Assembly: GCF_018389385.1 (NCBI RefSeq)
Contig: NZ_CP062698.1
Coordinates: 3,690,667-3,754,666, forward strand
DNA length: 64,000 nucleotides
Reading direction: 5' to 3'
Source of the DNA: Anthocerotibacter panamensis C109
GTDB taxonomy: Bacteria > Cyanobacteriota > Cyanobacteriia > Gloeobacterales > Anthocerotibacteraceae
The notes under the pieces were generated by a model that worked only from the letters and a program-made list of their open reading frames with translations, was not told the origin of the DNA and did not search any database. Numbering within the stretch: the first letter of the stretch is position 1; each line of letters begins with the position of its first letter. Of this stretch, positions 1 to 10,526 are shown piece after piece. The position numbers and the translations under genes were made by a program.

Positions 1-517
1 TACCCACCGCATCGCCCAAATAAGGCACCATCGAGACAAGTGACAACCCCGCACCCAGGTAATTCCCTTTTGCCAAGCTAATCGCCGCACTGATCCCATC
101 CGAGATAGGCGTAGGATCAGCAATCCCTGCCAGATCTGCTGCTGCCTGTGCCATCTCCAGCGCCATTTCCCGGTTGAGATGCAATAACTCTTTCTGAGCT
201 AACTCCAGGGCTTCATCTGCCTTGGCTGCACCCTTGAGCGGGTTCAGTTGAACCAATTCCTGCCGTTGGACTTCCGCACTGACAGATGGAATGCGGATGG
301 GGGATAGTCTACGCTGACCGGACGCGGGCTCACCGGGTACTTGCTGAAAAGGGTTATTGGTGAGGAAATCGTCAGGTAGCGGGGTGTACGTTGGCATGGG
401 TGGTTCATCTTCCACGGGCTGCGCTTGAATCGGCGGCGGTTTAAACGTAGAAGGCTTGGGCGGCTGGAAGCTATGTTCAAAGGAGGATTTTGGCTTACGT
501 GATTCGTAGATGGACAT
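1..517 (-). CDS. Polymorphic toxin leader, copy A (partial, runs off window)
   Basis: Reading is open from an ATG at 517 down to the window edge, about 172 codons, so the C-terminus lies outside. The protein is almost identical to the first part of the complete copy at 1220-2284. Both start MSIYESRKPKSS, continue through a Pro/Gln-rich stretch, DDFLTNNPFQQVPGEP and a helical segment KADEALELAQKEL, and then reach a hydrophobic pre-toxin-like segment (PISDGISAAISLAKG...LSLVSMVPYLGDA). No signal peptide or membrane anchor is seen in the leader. A shared leader in front of an exchangeable tip is typical of polymorphic toxins, and the missing tip of this copy may differ from copy B. The gene seems real; its toxin role is inferred from copy B and its partner gene. 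Confidence 0.7.
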   Translation of the reverse strand, partial: MSIYESRKPKSSFEHSFQPPKPSTFKPPPIQAQPVEDEPPMPTYTPLPDDFLTNNPFQQVPGEPASGQRRLSPIRIPSVSAEVQRQELVQLNPLKGAAKADEALELAQKELLHLNREMALEMAQAAADLAGIADPTPISDGISAAISLAKGNYLGAGLSLVSMVPYLGDAVG

Positions 518-660
518 AATTACTCCTAAAAGTTGGCGGCTTCAGGATGATAAGTAGACTTGGGATCACTATGGGGATGGGTACCGAGTTTAAAGATAGG
601 AGTGCATAGCCCTGGAAGGCTATTGGAGATTGTACGCAGGAAACGGGTGGGGTGAAGCGG
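518..660 (-). repeat. Duplicated upstream region of toxin copy A
   Basis: The DNA upstream of copy A (518-660) matches the DNA upstream of copy B (2285-2420). Shared blocks include TTGGCGGCTTCAGGATGATA, AAGTAGACTTGGGA and GATTGTACGCAG. The duplication therefore carried the promoter and leader region of the toxin gene along with the coding part. The remaining 661-749 lies between this block and the immunity gene and shows no gene. Confidence 0.7.
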
Positions 661-749
661 AAGTGGATTCCAGAGCAGATTTAAACAGTGCGGCTGTGGG
701 ATTGGGAATCGGTGTGGATGCGTACTGTTATCAAGTTATTTCTCCAGAC

Positions 750-1220
750 TCATAGTAGATGGGCAAGCTTCTGTTCGAGAACGAGGAGCTTAGTATACTC
801 ATCTTTATGAATTTTATCTTCAGGGAGAAGCTCTGACATTTTTTTGAAAAATGCTTTGCCCTCTTTAATCATCACACGAACAAACTCGCCAAAATTAATA
901 ATAACTTTGTGATATTCTGATGACATGACTTCAAATTTAATCTGCTTCAAGTCGTTACTTGGCTGAAAACTTAGTTCAGTAACCTGTTCTGGTAAACAAG
1001 TGTTAAATTTCTTGCCCTCTGCAATTGTAAAAAGACCATTGATTAGATATCCCCATAACTGATCTATATAATCCCAATCTTTACAACTGAGCATAAGCTC
1101 TCCATCAAATTCAATTTCGATTGCTCCATCAATAAACTCAGGGTCTGGGAATTCTCCAAAGTATTTGGAAACAGGAATGAATGCATCATCAACCTTGAAG
1201 AAAGATCTTATTGTAAACAT
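750..1220 (-). CDS. Probable immunity protein to the adjacent toxin
   Basis: This 156-residue protein is soluble and cytosolic, with no signal or membrane segment, and contains many acidic and aromatic residues. Its ATG (1218-1220) shares one base with the toxin stop TAA (1220-1222), giving a TAATG junction, so the two genes are translationally coupled. A small gene directly after a polymorphic toxin is normally its antidote. The pattern GAIEIEFDGELML near residues 32-44 and DYIDQLWGYL near 50-59 resembles, from memory, small immunity-like proteins, but I cannot name the family. Base composition is clearly AT-rich compared with the exporter genes next door, as is the tip of its partner, which suggests the two arrived together. 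Confidence 0.55.
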   Translation of the reverse strand: MFTIRSFFKVDDAFIPVSKYFGEFPDPEFIDGAIEIEFDGELMLSCKDWDYIDQLWGYLINGLFTIAEGKKFNTCLPEQVTELSFQPSNDLKQIKFEVMSSEYHKVIINFGEFVRVMIKEGKAFFKKMSELLPEDKIHKDEYTKLLVLEQKLAHLL

Positions 1221-2284
1221 TACAGGCTCCTTCGATTCTGTGGAAAAAATTGCACCACTTTTCCACCTCTAATTCCTAGTTTGTACCTACAGCCGTTATA
1301 AAAACCGTCGATTTGCAAAAAATTGTTAACTCCATTTTGGATTAACTTTTCTCTATTCTGTTTGATAATATCTTCTATCGCCGCAAAGATCTCATCGATT
1401 GATATATCATCAACGAAAAACGTTTGCATATCTTTTGATGCAGTTCTGCGAAACTCTGGATGATGACGCTCCAAAATATGCTTTAATCTTTCTTTGGTAA
1501 GAACTAGCACATCAGAACCTACAGAGAAGGTATGACCTGAAATACTCTCTAAAGTATTGATAATTTTATGTTTTGGCATCATTTTTAAACTTTCACTTCC
1601 TATTTTCTGCAAAATCCCTTGTATAGTAGCTGACACGCGCTTTGCCTTCTCGATAGTATGTTCACTAGCGCTTGGATTAAACTGCTGAATCACTGTAGTT
1701 AGTTCCTCAATTCTCTGCTTTAAATGCTCAATCTTTTTCACATTGGATGCCGCTTTAAGAGGCTTGCCGAGCGCATCACCAATGAAAGGTACTATCGAAA
1801 CAAGTGACAATCCCGCTCCCAAATAATCCCCCTTAGCAAGACTAATCGCTGCACTAATGCTATCAGAGATGGGCGTTGGGTCCACTATACCAGCGAGATC
1901 CGCCGCCGCCTGTGCCATCTCCAGCGCCATTTCCCGGTTGAGATGGAATAACTCTTTCTGAGCTAACTCCAGCGCCTCATCTGCCTTGGCTGCGCCCTTG
2001 AGCGGGTTCAGTTGAACCAATTCCTGACGCTGGACTTCCGCACTGACAGATGGAATGCGGATGGGGGATAGTCTACGCTGACCGGATGCGGGCTCACCGG
2101 GTACTTGCTGAAAAGGGTTATTGGTGAGGAAATCATCGATTATTGAGCGGTAGACGGGCATGGGTGGCTCAGCTTCCACAGACTGCGTCTGAACCACCGG
2201 CGGCTTAAACGTAGAAGTCTTGGGCGGCTGCGAGATGTGGTCATCAGAGGAGGATTTTGGCTTACGCGACTCATAGATGGACAC
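1220..2284 (-). CDS. Polymorphic toxin with putative RNase-like C-terminal tip
   Basis: The 354-residue protein has a low-complexity leader (1-60, rich in Pro, Ser, Lys and Gln), a helical linker (about 95-125) and a hydrophobic segment PISDSISAAISLAKG...VSIVPFIGDALG (about 137-168) like pre-toxin domains. A coiled-coil-prone region follows (175-245). The tip (about 250-354) has LKHILERHHPEF, then N-R, then Y-N-G-C-R-Y-K-L-G and KVVQFFPQ at the end. From memory such His-rich tips occur at the C-termini of RHS and other polymorphic toxins and may be RNases, but the family is not certain. GC drops through the tip while the leader matches copy A almost base for base, as expected after tip exchange. 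It overlaps the probable immunity gene by one base. The leader also resembles cyanobacterial proteins tied to contractile injection systems (inference). Confidence 0.6.
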   Translation of the reverse strand: MSIYESRKPKSSSDDHISQPPKTSTFKPPVVQTQSVEAEPPMPVYRSIIDDFLTNNPFQQVPGEPASGQRRLSPIRIPSVSAEVQRQELVQLNPLKGAAKADEALELAQKELFHLNREMALEMAQAAADLAGIVDPTPISDSISAAISLAKGDYLGAGLSLVSIVPFIGDALGKPLKAASNVKKIEHLKQRIEELTTVIQQFNPSASEHTIEKAKRVSATIQGILQKIGSESLKMMPKHKIINTLESISGHTFSVGSDVLVLTKERLKHILERHHPEFRRTASKDMQTFFVDDISIDEIFAAIEDIIKQNREKLIQNGVNNFLQIDGFYNGCRYKLGIRGGKVVQFFPQNRRSL

Positions 2285-2449
2285 GTTTACTCCTAAGCAT
2301 TGGCGGCTTCAGGATGATAAGTAGACTTGGGACACTACACTTAGTTTGAGAATAGGCGTTGATGGTCCTGGAATGCTATTAGGGATTGTACGCAGAAAAC
2401 CAAGGTGGGGGGTAAATCCGTAAGTTGTCACCATGTCTGGCAAAAGCTG

Positions 2450-2592
2450 ATGGGTCTGAACTACAGACTGTGGGGGCAAGAGCTAGAGCCACTGCTGCTT
2501 GTGCCATCTCCAGATTCCAGATTAAGGTGCGCTAGTTCTTTCTGGGCTAGCTCCAGGGCTTCATCTGCTTGGGTCGTACCCTAGAGCTAGCA
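2450..2592 (-). pseudogene. Remnant of a third toxin leader
   Basis: On the minus strand this stretch encodes TTQADEALELAQKELAHLN, matching KADEALELAQKELFHLN of the two toxin copies. A deletion then shifts the frame, and no start codon or tip remains. It sits just upstream of copy B and just after the end of the exporter operon. It shows that the locus once held at least three leader copies. Confidence 0.65.
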
Positions 2593-2601
2593 TAGCTAAG
2601 C

Positions 2602-3303
2602 TCACCCAGCCTCAACGGGTGTACTCTGGCGCTCCCGCTCATCCTCCACCAGACCATCGCGCAAGCGAATAAGGCGGTGAGCCCGCGCTCCCACCTCTAG
2701 GTCATGGGTAATGACGATGAGGGTTAGCCCTTCTAGATGCAGTTCCTCAAAGAGATTGAGCACCTCCTGACCCGTTTTGGTGTCTAGGGCTCCGGTGGGT
2801 TCATCAGCAAGCAGAATGCTGGGGCGATTGATCAGGGCGCGGGCGATGGCGACGCGTTGCTGTTGACCACCCGAGAGTTGGCTTGGTAAGTTGTGCATCC
2901 GATCTGCAAGCCCGACGCGCTCCAGCATTTCGGTCGCCTTTAGTTTGCGTTCTTTGGCATTTATCCCAGCGTAGAGGGCGGGGAGCATTACATTCTCCAG
3001 CGCATCTGACCGCGCCAGGAGGTTGAATTGTTGGAAGATAAAGCCGATCTCTTGGTTGCGGACCTGTGCCAGAGCTTTACTGTCTAGACTTGCGACATTG
3101 TAGTTATTGAGCCAGTAGGAACCCTTTGTGGGCCGGTCAAGGCATCCGATGATATTCATGAGCGTAGACTTGCCCGAGCCCGAAGGACCCATAATGGCGA
3201 CATATTCGCCGCGCTGAATTTGTAGGTCGATACCCTTGAGGATGGGCACTTCAGTCTGGCCCAGGCGGTAGACTTTGTGGATGGCTTCCAGGCGAATGAC
3301 CAC
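2602..3303 (-). CDS. ABC transporter ATP-binding protein (MacB/LolD type)
   Basis: This 233-residue ATPase has Walker A GPSGSGKST near residue 40, a Q-loop (FIFQQFNLL), the signature LSGGQQQR, Walker B ILLADEPTG, a D-loop and the switch His in VITHD. Sequence and length fit the LolD/MacB ATPase family, which powers FtsX-like permeases in lipoprotein release or in export of peptides and macrolides. It is the last gene of a five-gene minus-strand operon, 11 bp after the third permease. As the only ATPase in the operon it probably drives all three permeases. Confidence 0.9.
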   Translation of the reverse strand: MVIRLEAIHKVYRLGQTEVPILKGIDLQIQRGEYVAIMGPSGSGKSTLMNIIGCLDRPTKGSYWLNNYNVASLDSKALAQVRNQEIGFIFQQFNLLARSDALENVMLPALYAGINAKERKLKATEMLERVGLADRMHNLPSQLSGGQQQRVAIARALINRPSILLADEPTGALDTKTGQEVLNLFEELHLEGLTLIVITHDLEVGARAHRLIRLRDGLVEDERERQSTPVEAG

Positions 3304-3314
3304 AGCTATCTCTC

Positions 3315-4520
3315 CTATTCAGTACGTAGGGCAACTATCGGGTCGAGCTTCGCCGCACGGCGGGCGGGCACAACCCCAAAAAACAGACCAATCAGGATGG
3401 AAACCCCGGCAGCAAGGATCACCGAGAGGGTCGTGACCTCAGCTTTGAGGGGGGATGCCAGCGCAATCAACCCAGCCAGTCCGGTCCCGAGTAGGACACC
3501 AACCACCCCGCCCAACAGCGAAATCAACACCGCCTCCAGGACAAACTGCACGAGGATCGCCCCCTCCGATGCGCCCAGAGCCTTACGCAGTCCGATTTCG
3601 CGGGTGCGCTCAGTGACTGAGACGAGCATGATATTCATGATGTTGATCCCGCCGACAATGAGCGAAATCGTCGCCGTCAGCCCCAGAAAGATCGTGAGCC
3701 CCGCAGTGATGCCATTAAAAATATCCACTGTGTTCTGCGGGCTGCCAATCGTAAAGTCGTCCGTGGTAGCGATCTGGTGGCGTTGGCGCATCAGGTTGGT
3801 AGCCTGAAACATGATGGCATCGACCTGCTCTGAAGGCTTTGCCTCTAGAAAGGCTCCAGTCACCTTTTGACCAAAGGGGGAGGAACTACCGACCAAACGC
3901 GCCTGGACCGTCGTCAAGGGCATCACCAGACCCCGAGTGCGGTCAATAAAGCCTCCAAAGCCCCCTCGACGGGTGATGCCGATAACGGTAACCGCCTGAT
4001 TGTTGACCAGGATCTCCTTGCCGATGGGCTCCTCAGTTTTGAAGAGGTCCTGGCTCACCTGCTCGCCTAAAATAATCACCCGCGCCTGATCTATGACCTC
4101 TTGCTCTGTAAAAAAGCGGCCCTTAACCATGATGAAGTTCAACATGGTCGCGGCGTTGGCGGTAGTGCCATAGATGGTCCCCGTGGTGTTGCGGCTGCCC
4201 CAGATGGCCCGTCCATTGCTATCCCGAACGAGCGGTGCCGCGTCCTGAACAGCGCTGATCTGAGTCGCAAGGGCCTGAACATCGCTCAGGGTGACCGGGC
4301 GGCGACCGGGCCGGGGGGTCTGGTCCTCGCGCACAAAAACGACCTTAGTTCCCAGTCCCTTGAACTGCCCTTCTACAAACTTTTGGGTCCCAACCCCCAG
4401 CGCAAGCATCAGGATCACAGAACCAATGCCAATGATGAGCCCAAGCATGGTCAAGAAAGAACGCACCCGATTGGCCCAGAGGGTGCGAGCAGAAACCAGG
4501 AGACTTTCTATCCAGGGCAT
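3315..4520 (-). CDS. MacB-type FtsX permease, third of three
   Basis: The 401-residue inner-membrane protein has the MacB permease layout: one N-terminal membrane helix (about 20-42, MLGLIIGIGSVILMLALG), a MacB-like periplasmic domain (about 45-270) and three C-terminal helices. The conserved GGINIMNIMLVSVTERTREIGLRKALGA coupling region sits before the last helices. Unlike E. coli MacB, the ATPase is a separate gene. It lies 8 bp downstream of its closest relative (4529-5728), and the coupling regions of all three permeases are nearly identical. Confidence 0.88.
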   Translation of the reverse strand: MPWIESLLVSARTLWANRVRSFLTMLGLIIGIGSVILMLALGVGTQKFVEGQFKGLGTKVVFVREDQTPRPGRRPVTLSDVQALATQISAVQDAAPLVRDSNGRAIWGSRNTTGTIYGTTANAATMLNFIMVKGRFFTEQEVIDQARVIILGEQVSQDLFKTEEPIGKEILVNNQAVTVIGITRRGGFGGFIDRTRGLVMPLTTVQARLVGSSSPFGQKVTGAFLEAKPSEQVDAIMFQATNLMRQRHQIATTDDFTIGSPQNTVDIFNGITAGLTIFLGLTATISLIVGGINIMNIMLVSVTERTREIGLRKALGASEGAILVQFVLEAVLISLLGGVVGVLLGTGLAGLIALASPLKAEVTTLSVILAAGVSILIGLFFGVVPARRAAKLDPIVALRTE

Positions 4521-4528
4521 CGTTGTTC

Positions 4529-5728
4529 CTAATCCGCTCTCAGGGCGATGATGGGGTCAAGTCGGGCCGCCCGTTGCGCCGGGAAAACCCCAAAAAATAC
4601 ACCAATGGCTCCCGAAACCCCCGCCGCCAGAGCGATAGACCAGGGGGTGACTTCTGGTTTGAGTGGGGAGAAGGCTCCGATAAGGTTAGCTAATCCAACG
4701 CCTACAAGTACCCCCATTAGACCGCCTAACCAGGAAAGGAGCACGGCTTCGACCACAAACTGCATGAGGATTGCCCCCTGCGATGCGCCCAGGGCCTTGC
4801 GCAGTCCGATTTCGCGGGTACGCTCGGTGACTGAGACGAGCATGATATTCATGATGTTGATCCCACCAACGATGAGCGAAATAGCGGCAGTTAGCCCCAG
4901 CACTATCGAGAAGCCCAACGTAATGTTGTTGAAGATATCCAACTGGTCCTGGGTGTTGCCCACAAAGAAATCATCGGTGTCGGTGTTTTGGTGGCGTTGG
5001 CGCAAGAGGTTGGTGACCTGAAAGGTGACCGTCTGGATGGTCTCACCCGGTTTGGTCGCCAAAAAAGCGAGGTCTACGCGTTTGCCAAAGGGGGTCTCGC
5101 TCGGGAGCAGGCGCTCATGGACGAAGGGCAAGGGCATCATCAAGCCCCGGTCCACGAACTGGAGGAAGCCCCGGAAGGCAACCTGCTTGGTGACCCCGAT
5201 GACGGTGAGGGTCTGACTGTTGATAAGAACCTGCTTGCCCACCGGCTCCTCGGCCCCAAAAAGCTCCTTGCTCACCTCCTGGCCGATCACGACGACCGGA
5301 GCCCGTTCGACTACTTCCTGCTCACTGAAGAAGCGACCCTTGAGCACAGGGAAGCCCAGCATCCGCACTAGAGCGGGGGTGATACCGTAGATGCGCCCGC
5401 TGGCATTGTGGCTCTTCCAGACCACCCGGCCATCCGCCGCCATAAAAGGAGCCGTCTCCTGGACCGCAGACACCCTCCCGAGAGCCGCGACATCAGCCAT
5501 GGTGAAGGGGCGTCCCCCACGGGCTGGACGGTCCTCCCCCACGACGACTACATTGGTCCCGAGGCTGCGGAACTGGTCTTTGACAAAGTTCTGGGCTCCT
5601 GCTCCAAGAGCGAGCATCAGGATGACCGAACCGATGCCGATGACCAGCCCCAGCATGGTCAAACCCGAACGCAGGCGGTTGGCCCAGAGGGTGCGCGCAG
5701 AGACTAGCAGGTTCTCAAACCAGGGCAT
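4529..5728 (-). CDS. MacB-type FtsX permease, second of three
   Basis: This 399-residue paralog of its two neighbours begins MPWFENLLVSARTLWANRLRS and has the same plan: one helix, a large periplasmic domain, three helices. The cytosolic coupling motif is VTERTREIGLRKALGASQ. The periplasmic domain diverges more than the membrane parts, which suggests different substrate or partner contacts. It sits 8 bp from each neighbouring permease gene (5737 upstream, 4520 downstream). Because MacB-like pumps work as dimers, three paralogs could form mixed dimers (inference). Confidence 0.88.
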   Translation of the reverse strand: MPWFENLLVSARTLWANRLRSGLTMLGLVIGIGSVILMLALGAGAQNFVKDQFRSLGTNVVVVGEDRPARGGRPFTMADVAALGRVSAVQETAPFMAADGRVVWKSHNASGRIYGITPALVRMLGFPVLKGRFFSEQEVVERAPVVVIGQEVSKELFGAEEPVGKQVLINSQTLTVIGVTKQVAFRGFLQFVDRGLMMPLPFVHERLLPSETPFGKRVDLAFLATKPGETIQTVTFQVTNLLRQRHQNTDTDDFFVGNTQDQLDIFNNITLGFSIVLGLTAAISLIVGGINIMNIMLVSVTERTREIGLRKALGASQGAILMQFVVEAVLLSWLGGLMGVLVGVGLANLIGAFSPLKPEVTPWSIALAAGVSGAIGVFFGVFPAQRAARLDPIIALRAD

Positions 5729-5736
5729 GGCTCCTC

Positions 5737-6939
<1,203 letters not shown>

Positions 6940-7012
6940 GGTCAGCGACATCCCTGAAAGCAGCGGGCGGTCCTGCGCTACGACAGGGCGTCCCAGTTTC
7001 ACATCGAGTTTA

Positions 7013-8320
7013 TTAACGGAACGCATTGCTCTTGCCCAGGATTTCTTCGATATTGACATCAGGCGGTAGTTTGCCGAAAATCCGGTCCCCAGCCTTGAGC
7101 CCAGAGAGAATTTGGGTTTTGTCCCCCAAGTTCTGACCAGTTTTGACTTCCTGGAAGGTCGGTCCTTTTTTAACGTCGGGGACCAGGACACCGGTTTTGC
7201 CGGAGTTGCTGATCACTGCTGTCGTCGGGACGACCAGGACATTTTTGAGCTGACCAGCAATAAAATTGACGCTGACATTGAGGCGCGACTTGAGGGTAGA
7301 GGCAGCCTTGTCATCCAGGCGGATACGCACCTGAAACTGAGTGATCCCGTTCTCCACAACGGCCTCTGGAGCCACCAGACGCACGGTGCCTTTAAATTCT
7401 TGCCCTGGGAACGCCGTCGAGGTGATGATGACGGGCTGCCCGACCCGGACGCGGGCAATATCTGACTCGGCTACCGTCGCGAGGACTTCCAGGCGATCAA
7501 TCACCAGCAGAATCGAGCTAGAACTGGCTGAATCCCCCTGGGCGGTAGTGGTGGGTGAAACGAAGCTCCCCGGCTGAGCATAGCGCTGGGAAATCACTCC
7601 GGTAAAAGGAGCGCGGATCGTTAGGTCGTTGAGCCGGGTTTGGGCATCGGCCATTTCGGCCTCGGCTTGCTCCATGCTGGCCTTAGAGGCCATGATCTGC
7701 TCAAAACGGCTCCCCGCCTGCAATAGGCGTAGCCGCTCCCGACTGCTGTCCAGGCTGGCACGAGCCCGGTCCAGTTCTAGACGTCGGGAATTGAACTCGT
7801 CATTGTTGACACCGCCATCTTTATAGAGCTCTTCATAGCGCCGGAAGTTGTCTTTGGCCGCCCGCAGACTGGCCTCGTCTGAGCGCACCATCGCTTGAGC
7901 TTGGGTGATCTCCTGAATCCTGGACCCGTTCTTGGCTTGAAGATAGAGTGCTCGGGCGTTGTCGACTCGGGCTTTAGCTTCAGCTACGGAATTGACCACT
8001 CGGGAGGTATCCATCACCGCCAACACCTGACCCTTCTGGACGGTCTGCCCCTGCTCCACGAAGAGTTCTGTGAGCAAGCCCCCTTCTTTAGGGCCAACGT
8101 TGGACTTACGGTTGGGGGCGACCTGTCCTGCGGAGGTAATACGGATATCTGTATCTATTTTCTGGACCGTCGTGAGAAATTTCTCAAACTTAGCCCCTGG
8201 TTCCTGGCGCGGTATCAGGGCGACCACTGCGGCTGTGCCCACAAGCGCCACCAGCACTAGGATCAAGAGCCATCGCCATCCACTTGGGAGTTTAGACACC
8301 GCGTTCATCGCAATACTCAT
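7013..8320 (-). CDS. MacA/HlyD-type periplasmic adaptor
   Basis: The 435-residue protein has an N-terminal membrane anchor (about 16-35), a split lipoyl-like domain (GLLTELFVEQGQTVQKGQVLAVMD and later IRAPFTGVISQRYAQPGSFV), a long alpha-hairpin between them (about 115-220) and a beta-barrel/membrane-proximal part with LVVPTTAVI. This is the adaptor of tripartite ABC efflux, linking the permease to an outer-membrane channel. It is first in the operon with three permeases and an ATPase. No TolC-like gene lies nearby, so the channel must be encoded elsewhere. Confidence 0.88.
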   Translation of the reverse strand: MSIAMNAVSKLPSGWRWLLILVLVALVGTAAVVALIPRQEPGAKFEKFLTTVQKIDTDIRITSAGQVAPNRKSNVGPKEGGLLTELFVEQGQTVQKGQVLAVMDTSRVVNSVAEAKARVDNARALYLQAKNGSRIQEITQAQAMVRSDEASLRAAKDNFRRYEELYKDGGVNNDEFNSRRLELDRARASLDSSRERLRLLQAGSRFEQIMASKASMEQAEAEMADAQTRLNDLTIRAPFTGVISQRYAQPGSFVSPTTTAQGDSASSSSILLVIDRLEVLATVAESDIARVRVGQPVIITSTAFPGQEFKGTVRLVAPEAVVENGITQFQVRIRLDDKAASTLKSRLNVSVNFIAGQLKNVLVVPTTAVISNSGKTGVLVPDVKKGPTFQEVKTGQNLGDKTQILSGLKAGDRIFGKLPPDVNIEEILGKSNAFR

Positions 8321-8554
8321 CTATAAAGGCCCCGCCTCGACGTCATCTTAGCCTAGGACCATCCTCGGATTGGCGCATCGGATATTTATGTAGACATTTT
8401 AGAAAATGTGTTGCGTATGGGTAGCTGGTCAAGCGGCTCTGGGCACCAGAGAACCCCGGCAATGCTTGAGTTTTATTACATCCCCCTACTACGGTTGTAA
8501 GCCCCGTAAAAGTAAGTTAAGTTAGATTAAGAAATCCTCAGCGAGAAACCGGCT

Positions 8555-10462
8555 ATGAAGTTCTCATGGAGAATGCTACTCCTTTGGGCGGTTCCCCTGC
8601 TCCTGATTGGAGCTCTGTTGCTGCCTTCTTTTATGAATACGCAGCAGACGCCGGGGCCAACCACGAATACTGTAGCCAACAGCACCAAGCAGTACAGCGA
8701 GTTTGTGGCGGATATCCAGGCGGGACGGGTCGAGGAAGTCTCCATTGCTGAGAATGGCCGGGTAGCGTATGCCAAAATCCGCGAACCCAACCTCGCCGAC
8801 CGGGCGACGAACTTTCGTATCAACCTCATTCCCCTGGACTGGGAGAACCTCAACAAGCTCCTCTATGACCGTAAAGTCAACGTCCAGGTCCAAGCCAACA
8901 ATAATAACGGGCAGATCTTCACTCTGTTGAGTAATATTTTGCTGCCGCTGTTGCTGTTGGGGGGGCTCTTCTTGCTCCTGCGGCGCTCCAATGGCGGTGG
9001 TCCTGGTCAGGCCATGAATTTCGGTAAGTCTAAAGCTCGCTTCCAGATGGATGCCAAAACCGGGATCAAGTTCGACGACGTGGCTGGGATCGATGAGGCC
9101 AAAGAAGAACTCCAGGAAGTTGTGCAGTTTTTGAAGAAGCCCGAACGCTTCACCGCAGTCGGAGCCAAGATCCCTAAAGGAGTCCTCCTCGTCGGCCCGC
9201 CCGGTACCGGTAAAACCCTTCTTGCCAAAGCCATTGCGGGAGAAGCGGGCGTGCCCTTCTTCTCTATCTCCGGCTCTGAGTTTGTGGAAATGTTTGTCGG
9301 GGTCGGGGCTTCGCGAGTCCGTGACCTCTTCAAAAAAGCCAAAGAAAACGCTCCTTGCATCATCTTTATCGATGAGATTGACGCCGTGGGCCGCCAGCGC
9401 GGGGCCGGGATTGGCGGGGGCAATGACGAGCGTGAACAGACGCTCAACCAACTCCTCGTCGAGATGGATGGTTTCGAGGGCAACTCCGGGATCATCATTA
9501 TCGCAGCCACCAACCGCCCCGACGTTCTGGATGCCGCTCTGTTACGTCCAGGCCGTTTTGACCGGCAGATTACGGTGGACCGCCCCGACCGGGCGGGTCG
9601 TCTGGAAGTCTTGAAAGTCCACGCCCGTGGTAAGAAGCTAGACCCAAGCATCGATCTGGAGCAGATTGCCCGCCGCACCCCTGGCTTTTCTGGGGCGGAC
9701 TTGGCTAACCTCCTCAACGAGGCTGCAATCCTGGCTGCCCGCCGTCGTCTTGACTACATTACGCTCAAGGAGATCGACGATGCCGTAGACCGCGTGGTAG
9801 CAGGTCTGGAGCGCTCTCCGCTCCTCGATGGCAAGAAAAAGCGCCTGATTGCTTATCACGAAGTCGGTCACGCTCTGGTCGGGACGCTTACTCAAGACCA
9901 TGACGATGTCCAGAAAGTGACGATCATCCCTCGGGGACGGGCTGGTGGTCTGACATGGTTCACCCCCTCCGAAGATCAGTTACTCATCTCGCGCAACGAA
10001 CTGACCGCCCGCATCACCGGGGCTTTAGGGGGGCGTGCTGCTGAGGAAGTAGTCTTTGGTGGGGACGAAATCACAACCGGGGCAAGCGGTGACTTCCAGC
10101 AAGTGACGAGCATGGCTCGGGCGATGGTAACCCGTTTTGGTATGTCGAATCTGGGTCCGGTCTCTCTGGAGAGTGAGGGTGGCGAAGTCTTCTTGGGCGG
10201 AGCGATGATGCGCTCTCAGGGCTACTCGGAAGAGGTCGCATTCCATATCGATGAGCAGGTGCGTCAGATCGTAAACCAGTGCTACGCCGATGCGATCAAC
10301 CTCTTGACCGAACACCGGGACTTGATGGACACTATCGTAGACCGGCTGATCGAAGAGGAAACCATCGACGGCGAAGACCTGCGCAAGATGGTCGCTGAAG
10401 CAACCAAACTGCCCAATAAGATCAAGTTGGCGCTGCCGCTGGCAACCAAAACTCCCGCTTAA
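8555..10462 (+). CDS. ftsH: ATP-dependent zinc metalloprotease FtsH
   Basis: The 635-residue membrane AAA+ protease degrades membrane and soluble proteins; in cyanobacteria FtsH family members include those removing damaged photosystem II D1. Visible parts are an N-terminal helix (about 6-24), a periplasmic domain, a second helix ([15 protein letters not shown], about 128-142), Walker A GPPGTGKT at 214-221, Walker B IIFIDEID, the second region of homology ([21 protein letters not shown]) and the zinc site HEVGH at 435-439. The start ATG is directly followed by a typical membrane segment. The gene stands alone, divergent from the exporter operon across 234 bp, and ends at a strong terminator. 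Confidence 0.97.
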   Translation: MKFSWRMLLLWAVPLLLIGALLLPSFMNTQQTPGPTTNTVANSTKQYSEFVADIQAGRVEEVSIAENGRVAYAKIREPNLADRATNFRINLIPLDWENLNKLLYDRKVNVQVQANNNNGQIFTLLSNILLPLLLLGGLFLLLRRSNGGGPGQAMNFGKSKARFQMDAKTGIKFDDVAGIDEAKEELQEVVQFLKKPERFTAVGAKIPKGVLLVGPPGTGKTLLAKAIAGEAGVPFFSISGSEFVEMFVGVGASRVRDLFKKAKENAPCIIFIDEIDAVGRQRGAGIGGGNDEREQTLNQLLVEMDGFEGNSGIIIIAATNRPDVLDAALLRPGRFDRQITVDRPDRAGRLEVLKVHARGKKLDPSIDLEQIARRTPGFSGADLANLLNEAAILAARRRLDYITLKEIDDAVDRVVAGLERSPLLDGKKKRLIAYHEVGHALVGTLTQDHDDVQKVTIIPRGRAGGLTWFTPSEDQLLISRNELTARITGALGGRAAEEVVFGGDEITTGASGDFQQVTSMARAMVTRFGMSNLGPVSLESEGGEVFLGGAMMRSQGYSEEVAFHIDEQVRQIVNQCYADAINLLTEHRDLMDTIVDRLIEEETIDGEDLRKMVAEATKLPNKIKLALPLATKTPA

Positions 10463-10479
10463 ACACGTTCCTGAACGTA

Positions 10480-10508
10480 AAAAAGCAGAGCAAGCGCTCT
10501 GCTTTTTT
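10480..10508 (+). terminator. Rho-independent terminator of ftsH
   Basis: An 11-bp perfect stem (AAAAGCAGAGC at 10481-10491 with GCTCTGCTTTT at 10496-10506) closes a four-base loop and is followed by more T. It lies 18 bp after the ftsH stop codon. Confidence 0.93.
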
Positions 10509-10526
10509 ATTTAGGAGAACTTTTCT

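Noticed and set aside
6940-7191. N-terminal extension of the first permease up to 7191
   Set aside because: It overlaps the adaptor gene and has no similarity to the paralogs, which start with the same MxW motif at 6939.
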